A stretch of DNA of 64,000 nucleotides from Roseateles aquatilis (GTDB taxonomy: Bacteria; Pseudomonadota; Gammaproteobacteria; Burkholderiales; Burkholderiaceae_C), in contig NZ_NIOF01000001.1 in assembly GCF_002205645.1 (NCBI RefSeq), forward strand, positions 558,001 through 622,000, written 5' to 3'. The position numbers and the translations under genes were made by a program. The number at the start of each line of letters is the position of its first letter. Within the stretch, counting starts at the first letter, position 1. This document shows, one piece after another, positions 1-8,698 of this stretch. The notes beneath the pieces were generated by a model, which saw nothing but the letters and a program-made list of their open reading frames with translations, was not told the DNA's origin and ran no database searches.

Positions 1-1
1 G

Positions 2-415
<414 letters not shown>

Positions 416-445
416 TCCTTGATAAGCAGCGGCTTCCAGCGCCGG

Positions 446-1951
446 TCAGAACAGCACGTCGCGAATGATGTGTGCCGTGGGACGGAGGTGAAGCGGTAGC
501 GGCGGTGACGGCAGTCGCTCCGCGACCGTCTCCTCCCACCGCTCCTCGGTCGCCTGCGCACTGGATGACGTGGTCTCGTCGCTGTCGAGGCGGCAGGTCA
601 CCACCAGTCCTTCCGCGCCGGGCGCGGCGCTCAGACGCCAGCCGTGCGCCGTCGCGATCTCCGTGCAGATGGACAGGCCCAGGCCGGCGCCGTCGTCGCG
701 CCGGTCCTCTCCGCGCCAGAAGCGCTCGAAGATCCTCGGCAGATCCTTCGGCGCCACGCCGCCGCCCTGGTCCGAGACGCTGAAGCGACGCGGCTCCGCC
801 GTCAGCCACACCGCCGCGCCGACCGGGCTGTGCTGGATGGCGTTCTCCAGCAGGTTCTTGAGCAGCGTGAACAGCGCGCCCCGGTCCACGTCCCAGGTCC
901 GCAAGGCCGGATCCACGCGGATGCCCAGCCGCACCTGCCGCCGCGCCGCGACGCGGTCCATGAAGTCGAACACCTCCTGCAGCGCGGGGCGCGGGTCGAT
1001 GCGCTCGATGCGGTAGTTCTCCGGCTCGCTGGCCTCGGCGAGCAGCAGCAGTTGCTGGACCTGCCGCGCGACACGGTCCACGTCCTCCAGCAACTGGCCG
1101 CGCTCGGGCTCGGCGATGCCCAGCTCCACCTGCGCGCGGATCAGCGCCAGCGGCGTCTTCAGCTCATGCGCCGCGCTGGCCAGGAACTCCTGTTGCGCGC
1201 GGAAACCGCGCTGCAACCGGTCCAGCGCCTGGTTGAAACCCTGCACCAGGGGACGGATCTCCAGCGGCTGATCGGCCTCCTCGAGCCGGCGGTCCAGCGA
1301 CCGCGGCGAGATGCGGCGCGCCGCCGCCGAGGCCTGTCGCAAGGGCCGCAGCGCATGCCGGAGCGTGACGTGCATGGTGACGAAAAACACCACCAGGAAG
1401 ACCACGCACAGCGCCACCACGCCCTGGCGCAGCGCCGGCGCGCCGAACGACAGCTGCATGCTCTGCATCATGCGGTCGCTCACGGCCAGTTGCAGCAACC
1501 AGCGCCGGCCTTCATGGATCAACGGCACCGTGGCGGCATGCATCGGCACGCCCTGATGCAGCATCGGGAAGGACTCGCGGGCGGGATCGAAGGGTTGGCC
1601 TTCCGGCGCGAAGGCGCGCGGCGACGGGTCCGGGTCGGTGGCGAAGACCACGCGGCCCTCGGGCGTCAGCACGCGCAGCTTCGCTTCCTCGCTGAAGCTG
1701 TCGAACAGCCAGGGTTCGACCACGGTCTCGTCCAGGCCCCGCGGACGCCCTTGCGCATCGAAGCGCACGAACTCCGCCACCTCCTCGGCGTAATGATGCG
1801 CGATGCCCTGTCGCACCTCGCGATAGAAGGTGTCGTGCAGTGACACGTACAGCAGGCCCACCAACGCGGCGCTCAGGACCATGCCGAACACGAACACGGC
1901 GAACAGCCGGCCGCGCAGGCTAGCCGGCCAGGGAATCTTCGCGAAGCGCAT
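446..1951 (-). CDS. Two-component sensor histidine kinase (QseC/PmrB-like)
   Basis: 501 residues from ATG at 1951. Transmembrane helices lie at about 17-37 and 177-197, around a periplasmic sensor of about 140 residues. A HAMP region follows (about 198-250). The H-box is FLASAAHELKTPLAL, with the phosphorylated His at about 262. The N-box is LLKNLLENAIQHSP, and the ATP-lid motifs are SDQGGG and DDGAGLGLSIC. It is the third gene of a minus-strand operon after the mipA-like gene and the response regulator. Its start lies 32 bases inside the regulator gene, which implies coupled translation. A longer frame upstream exists, but its extra residues are low-complexity. The last 45 residues are an unusual tail beyond the kinase domain. 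The signal sensed cannot be told from sequence. Confidence 0.9.
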   Translation of the reverse strand: MRFAKIPWPASLRGRLFAVFVFGMVLSAALVGLLYVSLHDTFYREVRQGIAHHYAEEVAEFVRFDAQGRPRGLDETVVEPWLFDSFSEEAKLRVLTPEGRVVFATDPDPSPRAFAPEGQPFDPARESFPMLHQGVPMHAATVPLIHEGRRWLLQLAVSDRMMQSMQLSFGAPALRQGVVALCVVFLVVFFVTMHVTLRHALRPLRQASAAARRISPRSLDRRLEEADQPLEIRPLVQGFNQALDRLQRGFRAQQEFLASAAHELKTPLALIRAQVELGIAEPERGQLLEDVDRVARQVQQLLLLAEASEPENYRIERIDPRPALQEVFDFMDRVAARRQVRLGIRVDPALRTWDVDRGALFTLLKNLLENAIQHSPVGAAVWLTAEPRRFSVSDQGGGVAPKDLPRIFERFWRGEDRRDDGAGLGLSICTEIATAHGWRLSAAPGAEGLVVTCRLDSDETTSSSAQATEERWEETVAERLPSPPLPLHLRPTAHIIRDVLF

Positions 1952-2606
1952 ACCCGAGGCTCCTGACGTTGATGATCTGCAGCCGCGACCCCGCGGCGGC
2001 CAGCTTCTTGCGCAGGCGGTGCAGCGCCACATCCAGCGCGTTGGGCGTCACCGCCTCCGACAGGCCCCAGGCGGCCGCCTCCAGCGCCCCGCGCCGCACC
2101 ACCCGCCCCTGATGCCGCACCAGCGTCGCGACGATCTGCAGCTCGGCCGGCGGCAGCGGCTGGCGGTGCTCGCCGCGCACCAGCAGGCCCTCGTCGAGGT
2201 GCAGCTCCAGATCGCCGAAACCCAGCGACGCCGTCCTCAGCGCGGCGGGCCGCCGCATCAACGCGCGCACGCGCGCCACCAGCTCTTCCATCGGGAACGG
2301 CTTGACCAGGTAGTCGTCGGCCCCGGAATCCAGTCCGTCGATGCGGTCGTGCAGCGCGTCGCGCGCGGTCAGCATCAGGCACGGCGTGGATTGCCCGGCG
2401 GCCCTCAACCGCTTCACCAGCGTCAGCCCGTCGCCGTCCGGCAGCCCGCGATCGATCACCAGCGCGGCGTATTCGATCTCGCGATGCGCCGCCCAGGCGG
2501 GCTCCAGCGCATGGAACACGTCCACCGGAATCCCGGCCGCCTGCAACGCCTGCCGGACGAGATCGGCCAGACGGATGTGGTCTTCGACAACAGCGATGCG
2601 ATTCAT
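1920..2606 (-). CDS. OmpR-family response regulator
   Basis: 228 residues. The receiver domain (about 1-115) has the acidic pocket VVEDH, the phospho-acceptor Asp at about 52 in VIDRGLPDGDG, the switch Thr at about 80 (LMLTARD) and the conserved Lys at about 102 (YLVKPF). A winged-helix C-terminal domain (about 125-225) ends in the usual LRKKL...VRSLGYAL. It is the cognate partner of the downstream kinase. The start codon lies 14 bases after the stop of the upstream mipA-like gene. The direct repeats at 3485-3517, upstream of the operon, are the kind of site this family binds, so autoregulation is likely. The QseB/PmrA subtype is an inference from overall similarity. Confidence 0.92.
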   Translation of the reverse strand: MNRIAVVEDHIRLADLVRQALQAAGIPVDVFHALEPAWAAHREIEYAALVIDRGLPDGDGLTLVKRLRAAGQSTPCLMLTARDALHDRIDGLDSGADDYLVKPFPMEELVARVRALMRRPAALRTASLGFGDLELHLDEGLLVRGEHRQPLPPAELQIVATLVRHQGRVVRRGALEAAAWGLSEAVTPNALDVALHRLRKKLAAAGSRLQIINVRSLGYALREDSLAG

Positions 2607-2620
2607 GGCGGGCGACGTGA

Positions 2621-3424
2621 TCAGAACCGATACATATACCCGACGATGGCGCGGCTCACGCTGCGGCGGTCGACGATGGGACTGTCGGTCACGGCGCTGG
2701 GCAGGCGCGTGACGCCGAGGTCCATGAACACCCCGTGCCGGCCCGCCAGCGCGTAATCGACCCGCAGCCCGGCCTCCACCTGGAACGCTGACTTGCCGGC
2801 ATACGCCGCCCGATCGACGCGGACCTCGTCGGCGCGGACGCCATAGTAGTAGTCGACGACCTTGCGGTCCGACCACTGCGCGCGCACCCGGGGCGTCACG
2901 CCGAGCGCGCCCCAACGCATCCGGTGCTCGACGCCCAGTTGCAGCTTCTGCCCCTTGCTGTTGCCGGACAGGTCCGTCATCCAGTCGGCGCTGAGGTGCG
3001 CCCACGGCGTCTCCCACGTGACCGCCGGACCGCCCCAGAAACTGCCCTTGCGCTTGGCCATGCCGCCCAGTCGCGGCGAGTCGCTGGCCTTGTAGCCCTC
3101 GTCGTCGTAGCCGAGCCGCAAGCCGACGTCCAGGGTCTGCTTCGGCGACGTGTCCAGCCGCCACAGCTTCAGCTCGGCGCCGGCCCCGGCGACGCGAAAC
3201 CAGCGACTCTCGTACATCAGCACCGGCAACACGTTGGTCTTGCGCTCGACGCCGACGAACGGCCGCTGGCGCACCGCGACGGCACCGCCGAGCGCCCATC
3301 GGTCGGGCTCCGCCTGCGCGGGCACCCAACCGAATACCTGAGCCTGCGCGGTGACGGACAGGCCCAGGCCAAGGCCCATCGCGGACAGGGCGCCGAGCCG
3401 GCGCAAGCAAACGAATCGATTCAT
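2621..3424 (-). CDS. MipA/OmpV-family outer membrane protein
   Basis: 267 residues from ATG at 3424, which has a GAGGG box upstream and directly precedes a signal peptide (MNRFVCLRRLGALSAMG...VTAQAQ). A further in-frame ATG 15 codons upstream would spoil the signal peptide. The mature part is an alternating aromatic/polar beta-barrel pattern ending in the outer-membrane C-terminal motif VGYMYRF (final Phe). MipA/OmpV proteins are outer-membrane barrels associated with murein hydrolase MltA or with envelope stress responses. It is the first gene of the operon with the two-component system, an arrangement seen for several MipA proteins, so it is probably a target of that system. Confidence 0.85.
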   Translation of the reverse strand: MNRFVCLRRLGALSAMGLGLGLSVTAQAQVFGWVPAQAEPDRWALGGAVAVRQRPFVGVERKTNVLPVLMYESRWFRVAGAGAELKLWRLDTSPKQTLDVGLRLGYDDEGYKASDSPRLGGMAKRKGSFWGGPAVTWETPWAHLSADWMTDLSGNSKGQKLQLGVEHRMRWGALGVTPRVRAQWSDRKVVDYYYGVRADEVRVDRAAYAGKSAFQVEAGLRVDYALAGRHGVFMDLGVTRLPSAVTDSPIVDRRSVSRAIVGYMYRF

Positions 3425-3484
3425 GGAACGGGCCCTCGTGCGAGGCTCCAAAGCGACAGAGGGCCGCATGCTCGGCGGGGTGGT

Positions 3485-3517
3485 CTTACCGGCTTCTTAC
3501 CGGCGTCTTCCCGAGGG
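3485..3517 (-). promoter_or_regulatory. Direct-repeat operator for the OmpR-type regulator
   Basis: Three head-to-tail units lie at an exact 11-bp period: CTTACCGGCTT (3485-3495), CTTACCGGCGT (3496-3506) and a weaker CTTCCCGAGGG (3507-3517). They end 60 bp upstream of the mipA-like start codon. OmpR/PhoB-family dimers bind tandem half-sites spaced by one helical turn, and PmrA/QseB boxes have CTTA-type half-sites. Assignment to the regulator at 1920-2606 is an inference from position and spacing. Confidence 0.5.
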
Positions 3518-3548
3518 CCGGGCGGCGCCTTCCCAGGAGCGGCGCGCG

Positions 3549-3608
3549 GCTCGACGTGGGCCTCGACGTTGAGCTCGATGCGGGGCTCGATGCCGGGCTC
3601 GATGCGGG
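3549..3608. repeat. Imperfect 12-bp tandem repeat
   Basis: Three nearly identical units GCTCGATGCSGG occupy 3573-3608, preceded by two more degenerate units from about 3549. It lies in the divergent promoter region and does not appear to be translated. Confidence 0.75.
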
Positions 3609-3669
3609 TCCGCCGCGTGCCCTGGTGAAAACGCTGAGAAAAACAACCTCCCCCAGGCCTGTTTACGCT

Positions 3670-3697
3670 TTGAGCGGTCATGGGCACACGGCAGAAT
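3670..3697 (+). promoter_or_regulatory. Putative sigma-70 promoter of the J-domain gene
   Basis: TTGAGC (3670-3675) and CAGAAT (3692-3697) are separated by 16 bp, with a start point expected near 3704, about 34 bp before the ATG of the J-domain gene. Predicted by eye only. Confidence 0.35.
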
Positions 3698-3737
3698 CGG
3701 CGGTCAACAACAATCACCGCCAGGGATCCGCTCCGAC

Positions 3738-4595
3738 ATGTCCAGCCAGGCCATCACGCCCAGGGAACTCGACCAGCGCCGCGAGCAGTTGGCCGACCTC
3801 CGGCGCTACCTGGCCTCGGAGGAAAGCGAATACGCCGCGCGCCGCCAGCGCGTGCAGCGATTCATCGACCGCTACGTCTGCGCGCTCGGCCCGCTGTACA
3901 TGGAGCTGGACGCGCTGGAATCTCAGCTCTACTGCGCGATGCGCTACCTGCACGAGGCGCTCGCGCGCAACGGTCTGGACACCCGCGCGCCGGACTCGCC
4001 CAAGGCCACCTCGATGCCGCAGTTGCTGATGCTGCCCGCGGGCGCGCCGCTGCCGCCGGAACCCGAGGGCGGGCTGGTGCAGGTCGGACCGCCGCCGCTG
4101 AAGACCCTCTACCGCCGCGCCGCCAAGCGCCTGCATCCGGACCTCGCGCCCGACGACACCGCGCGCCGCCATCGCGAGCGCAAGATGGCCGAGGTCAACG
4201 AGGCCTATGCCGCCTGTGACCGCGGCCGCCTGGAATCGCTGCTGCTGAGCGCCGGCGAAAGCATGATCAAGGTCCGCGGCGGCGACGCCGACGCGGTGAT
4301 GGAATGGCTGCGCAGCGCCGAGCGCGCCGTGCAGGGACGGCTGCGCGTCGTCCAGGCCCACATGGCGCTGCTGACCAACCACCCGATGCACGAGCTGGGC
4401 GAGTCGATCGAACGCGCCGAGAAAAAGGGCCTGGACCCGCTCGGCATCATGGCCAACCGCCTGCGGGCGCAGATCACCGAGCGCCGCCAGGAGCTCTACA
4501 TCGGACAGCGCCTGCAACCCGAGTCCAGCATGGCCGAAGCCTTCCTGCGCCAGCGCCAGCAACGCATGGGCGGCGGCATCGCGGCCTCGCACTGA
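3738..4595 (+). CDS. J-domain-containing coiled-coil protein
   Basis: 285 residues. The N-terminal 80 residues are charged and predicted coiled coil. A proline-rich linker follows. A short J-domain lies at about 120-161: LKTLYRRAAKRLHPDLAPDD with the HPD triad at 133-135, then RERKMAEVNEAYAACD. J-domains stimulate DnaK-type ATPases, and this one is probably a specialised co-chaperone without the Gly/Phe and zinc-finger regions of DnaJ. The C-terminal half is again helical and charged. It has its own promoter and stands alone between a divergent and a convergent operon. The client is unknown. Confidence 0.75.
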   Translation: MSSQAITPRELDQRREQLADLRRYLASEESEYAARRQRVQRFIDRYVCALGPLYMELDALESQLYCAMRYLHEALARNGLDTRAPDSPKATSMPQLLMLPAGAPLPPEPEGGLVQVGPPPLKTLYRRAAKRLHPDLAPDDTARRHRERKMAEVNEAYAACDRGRLESLLLSAGESMIKVRGGDADAVMEWLRSAERAVQGRLRVVQAHMALLTNHPMHELGESIERAEKKGLDPLGIMANRLRAQITERRQELYIGQRLQPESSMAEAFLRQRQQRMGGGIAASH

Positions 4596-4699
4596 CGCGC
4601 GCCCCCCTCGAGCCGCCCTGGCTCTCCCCTCAACGAATCACGAAACAACCGAGGTTCTCGGTCGCAACACCGTTGCACGCGGGAGTGGTTGGGAGGCGG

Positions 4700-4741
4700 A
4701 AGGGCATGGGGGTTGCGCGCTGGCGCGGTCCCCATGCCCTT
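4700..4741. terminator. Long hairpin between convergent genes
   Basis: AAGGGCATGGGG (4700-4711) pairs perfectly with CCCCATGCCCTT (4730-4741). The pairing can be extended by GTTGG/CCAAC flanks (4688-4692 and 4746-4750). The hairpin sits between the convergent J-domain and lipoprotein genes. There is no clear T-tract on either strand, so it may act as a transcript-end structure rather than a classical intrinsic terminator. Confidence 0.4.
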
Positions 4742-4806
4742 GCGACCAACGCGCTGAACGAGGCCGGTGGGCGGTCTCCGCCTTCAGTCTCGAAGTACGG
4801 TCACGG

Positions 4807-5526
4807 TCACCGCCGCCCCCGCCCTTGCTGCGGTTTCGGCGTCAACGATGCGGCCCAGATTGCGATCTCCGGCCCCAGCGCATCGACAGCCGCGGCAGTC
4901 GCCTTCACCGCGCCTTCGGCCGTCGCACCTGACGGCTCGGTCCTGTCGAAGGTCCGCTGGGAGCCGTCCTCCGCGGTCGCCGTCAGGCGCAACTGCACCT
5001 CGCTGCGCGCCGCGCCGGAGAAACTCTGCAGGCACTCTTCCAGCTCCAGCGTCACGCCGATCGCCGCCTGCTGATCGGTGCCGAGGCCCAGAGGCGCGCG
5101 CGCAATCTGCTGCCGCAACCGTGACGCGACCAGCACGGGCAGCGGCGCCGCCCAGCGCGAGTCGCGGTACACGCGCCGCGCGTAGGGATCGGAATCGCTG
5201 AGCCGATAGGCGATGCCGGTGCCCTGGAGCATCTCGGACGACGTGACGGCCTGCAGGTCGACACGCCGTGGCAGCGCCTGCTGCGACGGCCACGCGACCA
5301 CCGGCCCCAGATCCATCTGCGTGGGCGCCGGGGGCCGGCTCCCGCACGCGGCGAGCAACGGCAGCAACGCGCCGAACGCCAGTCCGGATCCCAGCAGCCG
5401 ACGCCGGCCCGCCACCCTCGCGTTCGTCATCGACTTCATCGACGACTCCATCGTCGAACCCGTCGACGGCTCCATGGTCGTGCCCGTCATCGCCACGCCC
5501 CTCACCTGCTGGTCGGTCTTGTTCAT
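4807..5526 (-). CDS. ABC-type transport auxiliary lipoprotein (PqiC/YmbA-like)
   Basis: 239 residues. An unusually long Met/Thr/Ser-rich start precedes a lipoprotein signal with lipobox LLAAC (Cys at about 61). Translation may really begin at an internal ATG nearer the RRRLLGSG segment. The mature domain has the pattern of the ABC-transport auxiliary family (PF03886 type): a SSEMLQGTGIAYRLSDSDPYARRVY region, then a beta-rich core. It overlaps the MlaD-like gene by 4 bases (ATGA) as the last gene of the lipid-transport operon. It probably forms the outer-membrane or periplasmic partner of the MCE protein. Confidence 0.8.
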   Translation of the reverse strand: MNKTDQQVRGVAMTGTTMEPSTGSTMESSMKSMTNARVAGRRRLLGSGLAFGALLPLLAACGSRPPAPTQMDLGPVVAWPSQQALPRRVDLQAVTSSEMLQGTGIAYRLSDSDPYARRVYRDSRWAAPLPVLVASRLRQQIARAPLGLGTDQQAAIGVTLELEECLQSFSGAARSEVQLRLTATAEDGSQRTFDRTEPSGATAEGAVKATAAAVDALGPEIAIWAASLTPKPQQGRGRR

Positions 5527-6488
5527 TTCGCCTTCGCCCCTGCCTCGAAGCCCGCCTCGCCCGGTCCCGGCGCGGTGGGGCGCGGCCCGACGATCAGGCT
5601 CTGCGGTTGATCACCGATGGTCTGCGCGGCACGCTCCAACGCCTTCGCCGCCTGGGACAGATCGTCCAGCACCGCGCGCTGGCGCGGCTTGTCGGCCGAC
5701 CCCACCAGCGCCAGCTCGACGCGCCGCAAGGTGCGCTGCATCTGCACCGCCGCCTCGCCCAGTTGATCGATCGCCGCGGCGCGGGCCTTGTACTCGTCGA
5801 CCAGCTCACCGCCCTGCTTCGCCAGCGTGTCCACGTTGCCCAGCGTGCGCTGACCCGCGACCACCAGCGTGTCCGCGTCCTTCACCAGCGTCGGCAGCGC
5901 CTTGGCCGTCGGCCGCAGCTCCCTCACCAGCTCGTTGAGCCCCGCCGACGCCTCGTTGAGCTGCGCCAGCGTCTGGCTGAGCTGCTGCTGGTTGCCGTCG
6001 CCCAGCACCCGCTTGATGCGGTCCATCGTCTCCATCGCGCTGGCGGCCAGCTTGGGGCCGGCATCGCTGAGCTGGTCCAGGATGGACGGCAGCAGCGGGA
6101 TGCGCCGCGTCGTCAGCACGCTCTGCGCCGGATCGCTGGGCTCCGTCCCATCGAACAGGTCGATGAAGGACAGCCCCGTGATGCCCTGGTAGCCGAGCTT
6201 GGCCACCGCGCCCGCGGCGATCGGCGCGTCGCTGTCGACCTCGATCTCCACGAGGATCTGCCGCGGCGAATCCGGATCGAAGCGGATGCTGTCCACCTTG
6301 CCGATCTGCACGCCGCGCAGCTTCACCGGCGCCTTGACGTTCAGGCCCGGCACGCCGGACTTCGTCACCACCGTGAAGTTCTGGGTATCGCCGCGATCGT
6401 CGCGGAACCACAGCACCACCGCCACCAGGGCAGCGCCCAGCAACAGCACGAACAGGCCGGTGACCAGCGCATGAGCCTTGTTTTCCAT
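5523..6488 (-). CDS. MlaD/MCE-family substrate-binding protein
   Basis: 321 residues from ATG 6488 (MENKAHALVTG). One N-terminal transmembrane helix (about 9-27) is followed by an MCE domain (about 40-120, with VPGLNVKAPVKLRGVQIGKV and LGYQGITGLSFIDL). A long alpha-helical tail (about 150-300) is the part that in MCE proteins forms a hexameric tunnel for lipids. It follows the ATPase gene by 31 bases and overlaps the lipoprotein gene by 4. It belongs to an intermembrane phospholipid or hydrophobic-substrate transport system of the Mla/Ttg2 type. The substrate is not evident. Confidence 0.9.
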   Translation of the reverse strand: MENKAHALVTGLFVLLLGAALVAVVLWFRDDRGDTQNFTVVTKSGVPGLNVKAPVKLRGVQIGKVDSIRFDPDSPRQILVEIEVDSDAPIAAGAVAKLGYQGITGLSFIDLFDGTEPSDPAQSVLTTRRIPLLPSILDQLSDAGPKLAASAMETMDRIKRVLGDGNQQQLSQTLAQLNEASAGLNELVRELRPTAKALPTLVKDADTLVVAGQRTLGNVDTLAKQGGELVDEYKARAAAIDQLGEAAVQMQRTLRRVELALVGSADKPRQRAVLDDLSQAAKALERAAQTIGDQPQSLIVGPRPTAPGPGEAGFEAGAKAK

Positions 6489-6519
6489 GAGGTCGGACGC
6501 GGGCCTTTCTACCCGTCGC

Positions 6520-7386
6520 TCACGCCGGCATCGCGTCCTGCTGATGCAGGGCGTCGCGATAACTGCGCAGATTGTCGCCAGCGCATCGCTGCACATGGCC
6601 GAGGAAGAAGTTGCGGATGAACGGATGCGGCTGATTCACCACCACCTCCAGCGGCCCGTGCGCGATCAGCCGCTGGTCCGCCAGCACCGCGATGCGATCG
6701 GCGATCGCGAACAGGGTATCGACATCGTGCGTGACCATCACGACCGTCAGCGCCATCTCGCGCTTCAGGCTCTCGATCAATTGCACGAAGCCCTTGGAGC
6801 TGGCCGGATCCAGGCCCGCCGTCGGCTCGTCCAGGAACAGCAACTGCGGATCCATGATCAGCGCCCGCGCCAGCGAGACCCGCTTGACCATGCCGCCCGA
6901 CAGCTCGGACGGCATCTTGATGCCGTCCTCCGGCTTCAGCCCGACTTGCTGGAGCTTGGTCATGACCAGCTCCCCGATCAGGTCCCTGGGCAGGCTCTTG
7001 AGCTCCCGCAGCGGCAGCGCGACGTTCTCGAACACCGTCAGCGCCGAGAACAGCGCGCCCTGCTGGAACAGCACGCCCCAGCGGTGCCGCACCTGCGCCA
7101 GATCGGTAGCCTCGCAATTGCCGAGCTTGTGGCCGAAGACCTGCACCTCGCCCTCGGTGGGCCGCTCCAGGCCCAGCATCAGCCGCAGCAGCGTGGTCTT
7201 GCCGCTGCCCGAGCCGCCGATGATGCCCAGCACCTCCCCGGCGGTGACCTCCAGGTCCAGGTTCTTGTGGATGCGCACGCCGCCCAGCACCGTGCCGACG
7301 CCGCGCACCTGGATGACGGGGTCGCCCGGTTTGACGTTGAGCTCCTCGAGCGCCTCGCCCGAGCCCGTTTCGATACATCCGCTCAT
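6520..7386 (-). CDS. Mla-type ABC transporter ATP-binding protein
   Basis: 288 residues. Walker A is GGSGSGKTTLLRLM, the signature motif is LSGGMVKRVSLARAL, Walker B is LLFLDEPTAGLDP and the switch is VTHD. MlaF-type ATPases share the LSGGM signature with Met. Its start codon overlaps the permease stop by 4 bases (ATGA), so the two are translationally coupled. The first 22 residues are a short non-conserved extension. It powers the permease encoded immediately upstream. Confidence 0.92.
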   Translation of the reverse strand: MSGCIETGSGEALEELNVKPGDPVIQVRGVGTVLGGVRIHKNLDLEVTAGEVLGIIGGSGSGKTTLLRLMLGLERPTEGEVQVFGHKLGNCEATDLAQVRHRWGVLFQQGALFSALTVFENVALPLRELKSLPRDLIGELVMTKLQQVGLKPEDGIKMPSELSGGMVKRVSLARALIMDPQLLFLDEPTAGLDPASSKGFVQLIESLKREMALTVVMVTHDVDTLFAIADRIAVLADQRLIAHGPLEVVVNQPHPFIRNFFLGHVQRCAGDNLRSYRDALHQQDAMPA

Positions 7387-8558
7387 GCCTTCAACCCCAC
7401 GTCGGAGAACATCACCGCGAAGATCGCGTCCACGATGATCACGACCGTGATCGCGCTCACCACCGAATCGGTGGTGCCCGCGGCCAGGCTCTCGCTGTTC
7501 GGCTTGATCCGCAGCCCGAAATGGCAGGCCACGAACGCGATCAGCAGACCGAACACCGTCGACTTCGCCAGCCCCAGCCACAGATTGCCGACCGGCACCG
7601 CGGCCGGCAAACCCTGCAGGAACTGCACATAGTCCAGCCCCAGCGTGGCCCGCGCGGCGATCATGCCGCCCAGCAGGATCATGCTGCTGGTCCAGACCAT
7701 CACCAAGGGCAAGGAGAGTGCCAGCGCCACCATCTTGGGCAGCACCAGCCGGATGGTGTGGGAGATGCCCATCACCGACAGCGCGTCCAGCTCCTGCGTC
7801 ACCCGCATCACGCCGAGTTGCGCGGTCATCGCCGAGCCGCTGCGGCCCGCCACCAGGATCGCGGCCAGCAGCGGGCCGAGCTCGCGCCAGACGCTGATGC
7901 CCAGGATGTTGATGACGTAGATGTCGGCGCCGAAGTTCTGCAGCTGCTTGGCGGTCAGGTAGGACAGCGTGATGCCGACCAGCACCCCCACCAGCGCCGT
8001 GATGCCCAGCGCCTGCGCGCCGCTGCGGTAGATGTGGGCGGAGATGTCCCGCCAGGCGATCAGCGACGGCTGGCGCGCCAGGGTGGCGAGGTCCCGCACC
8101 ACCTGGCCCAGCAGCGTGGTGGCGGAGAGCAGATGGTCGACCAGGTTGAGCAGGCCCTGGCCGAGGCGCCGGGCGCTTTCGACGCGCGGCGGCTTGGCGG
8201 GTTTGCCCTGCTTGCCGCTCAGGCGCGCGAACAGCGCCTGGAACATCGGCGCGAGCGGAGCCGGCGGCCAGCGCAGGTCATCCGGCTGGCGGCGGCCCCA
8301 GGCCTGCCAGAGCAGCAGCGCGCCGGTCGGATCGAGCCGGCTGATGGCGCTCAGGTCCCAGGACACGCCGGACTTGGGCATCGCGGCGAGCTCGTGCCGC
8401 AACGCCTCGACGCGCTCGCGCAGCGCCAGCAACGTCCAGTCGCCTTCAAGGCGCGCCTGCACGCGTCCGCCGTCGCCCGACTCGCGCAGCAGGCGCGGCG
8501 ACGGGTCGGTGGAGGCGGACGGATCGGCGCGGTCGCTGTCTTCCATGTGAGCATCCAT
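7383..8558 (-). CDS. MlaE-family permease with fused N-terminal STAS (MlaB-like) domain
   Basis: 391 residues if ATG 8558 is used. ATG 8546, four codons later, is equally possible, and neither has a strong ribosome binding site. Residues of about 30-110 look like a STAS domain (WDLSAISRLDPTGALLLW). A MlaE permease domain of five to six helices follows (RSGSAMTAQLGVMRVTQELDAL is the family hallmark; ...SVVSAITVVIIVDAIFAVMF near the end). In E. coli the STAS protein MlaB is separate, and here it is fused to the permease. It is the first gene of the operon permease-ATPase-MCE-lipoprotein. Confidence 0.9.
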   Translation of the reverse strand: MDAHMEDSDRADPSASTDPSPRLLRESGDGGRVQARLEGDWTLLALRERVEALRHELAAMPKSGVSWDLSAISRLDPTGALLLWQAWGRRQPDDLRWPPAPLAPMFQALFARLSGKQGKPAKPPRVESARRLGQGLLNLVDHLLSATTLLGQVVRDLATLARQPSLIAWRDISAHIYRSGAQALGITALVGVLVGITLSYLTAKQLQNFGADIYVINILGISVWRELGPLLAAILVAGRSGSAMTAQLGVMRVTQELDALSVMGISHTIRLVLPKMVALALSLPLVMVWTSSMILLGGMIAARATLGLDYVQFLQGLPAAVPVGNLWLGLAKSTVFGLLIAFVACHFGLRIKPNSESLAAGTTDSVVSAITVVIIVDAIFAVMFSDVGLKA

Positions 8559-8698
8559 GAAGGCCACAGCATAGCCGGGCCAGGCGTCGGCGGCGCACGC
8601 AAGGGGAACGAGATCGCCCGGTCGAGCCGATGTGCCGGCCTCCGAGGTCGGCGAGGCGGCAACACGGCGCCGCGGCACGGCGGCGCGGCCGCCGCTCC

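Larger units (their letters stand above)
3425..3737. other. Divergent intergenic region of 313 bp
   Basis: No gene is supported here. It separates the mipA-like operon (minus) from the J-domain gene (plus). It holds the triplicated CTTACCGG-type repeats at 3485-3517, an imperfect 12-bp tandem repeat at 3549-3608 and a plausible sigma-70 promoter at 3670-3697. Confidence 0.6.
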
